Position numbers and translations under genes: made by a program | In this document: piece by piece, positions 54,188 to 55,728 of the stretch | Layout: the number at the start of each line of letters is the position of its first letter | How positions within the stretch are numbered: position 1 is the stretch's first letter | DNA from: Astrocystis sublimbata | Taxonomy: Eukaryota > Ascomycota > Sordariomycetes > Xylariales > Xylariaceae | NCBI GenBank assembly: GCA_022453515.1 | Contig: JAJNNY010000116.1 | Coordinates: forward strand, 1-55,728 | DNA length: 55,728 bases | Reading direction: 5' to 3' | Notes under the pieces: generated by a model | Database searches by the model: none | Seen by the model: only the letters and a program-made list of their open reading frames with translations | What the model was told of the DNA's origin: nothing

Positions 54188-54823
54188 TTAAAGAGCAGCG
54201 ACGAGTCCCATCACAGCAACGGCGGCGGTAGCCCACACTCTGAGACCTATGCTATCACCCAAGGTCAACGGCCCTACTACGCGGTGCGCTGACGATGGTG
54301 ATGGATCGGCCGTAGGCGTGGCGCTACTGCTCGCAGGCGATTCGTCCCAGCCGCTGCCGTGAACAGCCGCGGTCCAGCTCTGCGGCGCCGGGCTAGCCAA
54401 GACGAACTCCTTCACCTGCGAAGCCGGGAGTTCGTCGTCGTAGAACCTCGGCACGAACCAACTGCCCGCGTAGGCGATCTTGTCCGATACATCGGACGGC
54501 ACATCACCCTCGTACACAAAGCGCATGCAGCTGTCGACGTCTGGTGGGGGGCCGGTGATTTGTTCTCCGTTTGAGCGCGTGGTTGTGACCGGGTCGGCGA
54601 GGCAGAATTGGATCTCGCAGCCTGTGTTGCCGGGAATGCGGTAGAGGGGCCTGTTCATCTTGTCGCAGCACTCCTTGAGCGACACCACGCCGTAGTGCAT
54701 GTCTGGGGGGTTGTCTGAGTCCTTGAATGTGAAGCTCACGCCCATGGCGTAGCCCGTTATGTTCCTGAGGGCATTGTGCGAGTTGCATGTCGCGTCCATC
54801 TGGCTAGGGGCGATGCCGGCCAT
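54188..54823 (-). CDS. Cys-rich protein with Ser/Thr stalk and GPI-anchor-like C-terminus
   Basis: Open frame of 211 codons (starts MAGIAPSQMD). The N-terminal half (about 1-135) has seven cysteines, including a CC pair (LKECCDKM). A Ser/Thr/Pro/Ala-rich stalk follows (about 150-180, SSSATPTADPSPSS), then a hydrophobic tail (VWATAAVAVMGLVAAL) that ends the protein. This is typical of GPI-anchored cell-wall proteins. The expected N-terminal signal peptide is missing: the frame upstream of the Met stays open for a short way without a hydrophobic segment, so either an upstream exon codes it or the model is incomplete. Family not recognised. Confidence 0.65.
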   Translation of the reverse strand: MAGIAPSQMDATCNSHNALRNITGYAMGVSFTFKDSDNPPDMHYGVVSLKECCDKMNRPLYRIPGNTGCEIQFCLADPVTTTRSNGEQITGPPPDVDSCMRFVYEGDVPSDVSDKIAYAGSWFVPRFYDDELPASQVKEFVLASPAPQSWTAAVHGSGWDESPASSSATPTADPSPSSAHRVVGPLTLGDSIGLRVWATAAVAVMGLVAAL

Positions 54824-55569
54824 CTTGTGTACTGATTTGTCCTGGAATTGGTGTCGCTATGTTCATCGTCCACAATCTGTGGTGAGGATTCGATTTGCAG
54901 TAGCTCCGACGCTAATTGAATGGTTTTTGTTAAGTGGTAAAATGGATGTGACGACACGTTTGCTGCTTGAACACTTGATCGCGTCAAATTTGATTAGACC
55001 CTTGTCTTCATGCTAAGGTGTGCTATCCCAAACGCCAAGTGGCGCCAGTTTTCTAAGGGCAGCAAATGTCTAGCTCGTAATTAATGAGGCTCCCATCTTT
55101 CAGGATTGAACATGTCATGATTCTTGATAGTACCCAGGTTGGTACTCTATAGTGATGTTACTGGAGGCCTGCGTTTCTTTTCTCACGAGGAGATCGTGAA
55201 CTCATTCGTTGATTAACCACCTCACGACGCGCTATCAATCTCTTCAGATCAGATCTGGCTTAGACAGCCCTGTAGTAGTGCCTTGGCAGGGGTCTTCAAG
55301 CTGCGAGAAGCTGCTAGCTGCTGCTGATAGTGCGCGGAAAGTGCTGTATTTGGCAGTATTCAGCTCTCTCTGATCTGCCGCCGCTCACTTTTCCCGTGCC
55401 TATCTTCCCTACTGCCGACGCTTAGTGTAGATCTCTAAACCAATTGAAGTGAGGGTAAGAAGTGCCATCATGAACGCTGCCAGCGAGGTCTTTTTCCCAC
55501 GCAACTTCAGCGCTTTTGTTTTTTCTCCCTGAAACATAATGACTCAAAGATTGTATCGACACAATTGAG
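54824..55569. other. Divergent intergenic region
   Basis: About 750 bp between the GPI-like gene (minus) and the partial thioesterase-like gene (plus). No supported ORF. A signal-peptide exon for the minus-strand gene was looked for here and not found. Confidence 0.45.
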
Positions 55570-55728
55570 ATGGACAATATAGATCATTCACACTTCGCCG
55601 CCATTCCGTGGTGTGCGCCTCACCTTGAAGGTGATCGCGTCGTTGCGGAAACGCCAACCAATAGAACCGTCAAGGCCAGCACTGAGGATGCTCTTTTCGC
55701 CGAAACACTAAATCACGAGAGGGGTATC
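55570..55728 (+). CDS. Thioesterase-like protein, 5' end only
   Basis: ATG 55570 opens a frame of 53 codons that runs off the window. It starts MDNIDHSHFAAIPWCAPHLE and later has STEDALFAETLNHERGI. The combination HFxAIPWC, then STEDxLFAETL, is one I recognise from N-termini of fungal thioesterase/hotdog-fold proteins. The catalytic part is not in view, so function is only inferred. Confidence 0.65.
   Translation, partial: MDNIDHSHFAAIPWCAPHLEGDRVVAETPTNRTVKASTEDALFAETLNHERGI

Overview
The window looks like chromosomal DNA of a filamentous ascomycete (Pezizomycotina). The genes carry many short GT-AG introns (about 47-120 bp). The families are typical of that group: DUF3176 membrane proteins, a PTH11/SAT4-type rhodopsin-like receptor, an Arp1-N/amidase fusion, a fungal STAND-type N-terminal protein, GH29 fucosidase, a BBE-type FAD oxidase and a small cysteine-rich secreted protein. 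Exon models were built by hand from reading frame, phase and splice consensus. No database search was possible, so family names rest on recognised motifs.

Region 1 (1-10570) is one giant perfect-looking palindrome. Any position x pairs with 10571-x, and the arms are separated only by a spacer at 5269-5302. Each arm carries an anoctamin (TMEM16/Ist2-like) gene, a divergent Ser/Thr/Pro-rich protein gene and an alpha/beta hydrolase gene next to the centre. The right anoctamin is complete because it runs past the palindrome edge to 11555. The left copy is cut off by the window start. This is either a very recent inverted duplication or an assembly/read fold-back artefact.

Region 2 (11.5-23 kb) has two DUF3176 membrane-protein genes, both apparently damaged (one in-frame TAG, one internal deletion with frameshift), a GC-rich conserved hypothetical gene, an eight-cysteine secreted protein, and a short-chain dehydrogenase that lacks the usual catalytic Tyr.

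Region 3 (23.8-30.8 kb), all on the minus strand, has a multidomain protein (fungal STAND-like N-terminus, ubiquitin-like domain, zinc-ribbon-like cysteines, Sin3-type PAH helix bundle), an HSL-type alpha/beta hydrolase and a seven-helix PTH11-like receptor. A gene-poor stretch of almost 4 kb follows (30.8-34.7 kb).

Region 4 (34.6-46.2 kb) has an 11-exon Arp1-N/amidase gene, a secreted GH29 alpha-L-fucosidase, a RING-finger protein, a BBE-type FAD oxidase and a hypothetical acidic protein. Region 5 (47.9-55.7 kb) has a capsule-synthesis-like glycosyltransferase, a tartrate/malate-dehydrogenase-type enzyme followed by an isochorismatase-like hydrolase, a classical SDR, a GPI-anchor-like Cys-rich protein and the 5' end of a thioesterase-like gene.

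Two introns, in unrelated genes, have phase-perfect boundaries but start with AT instead of GT (ATGAGT and ATAAGT). No clear multi-gene biosynthetic cluster is visible. The most unusual items are the palindrome, the AT donors and the STAND/ULD/PAH protein.
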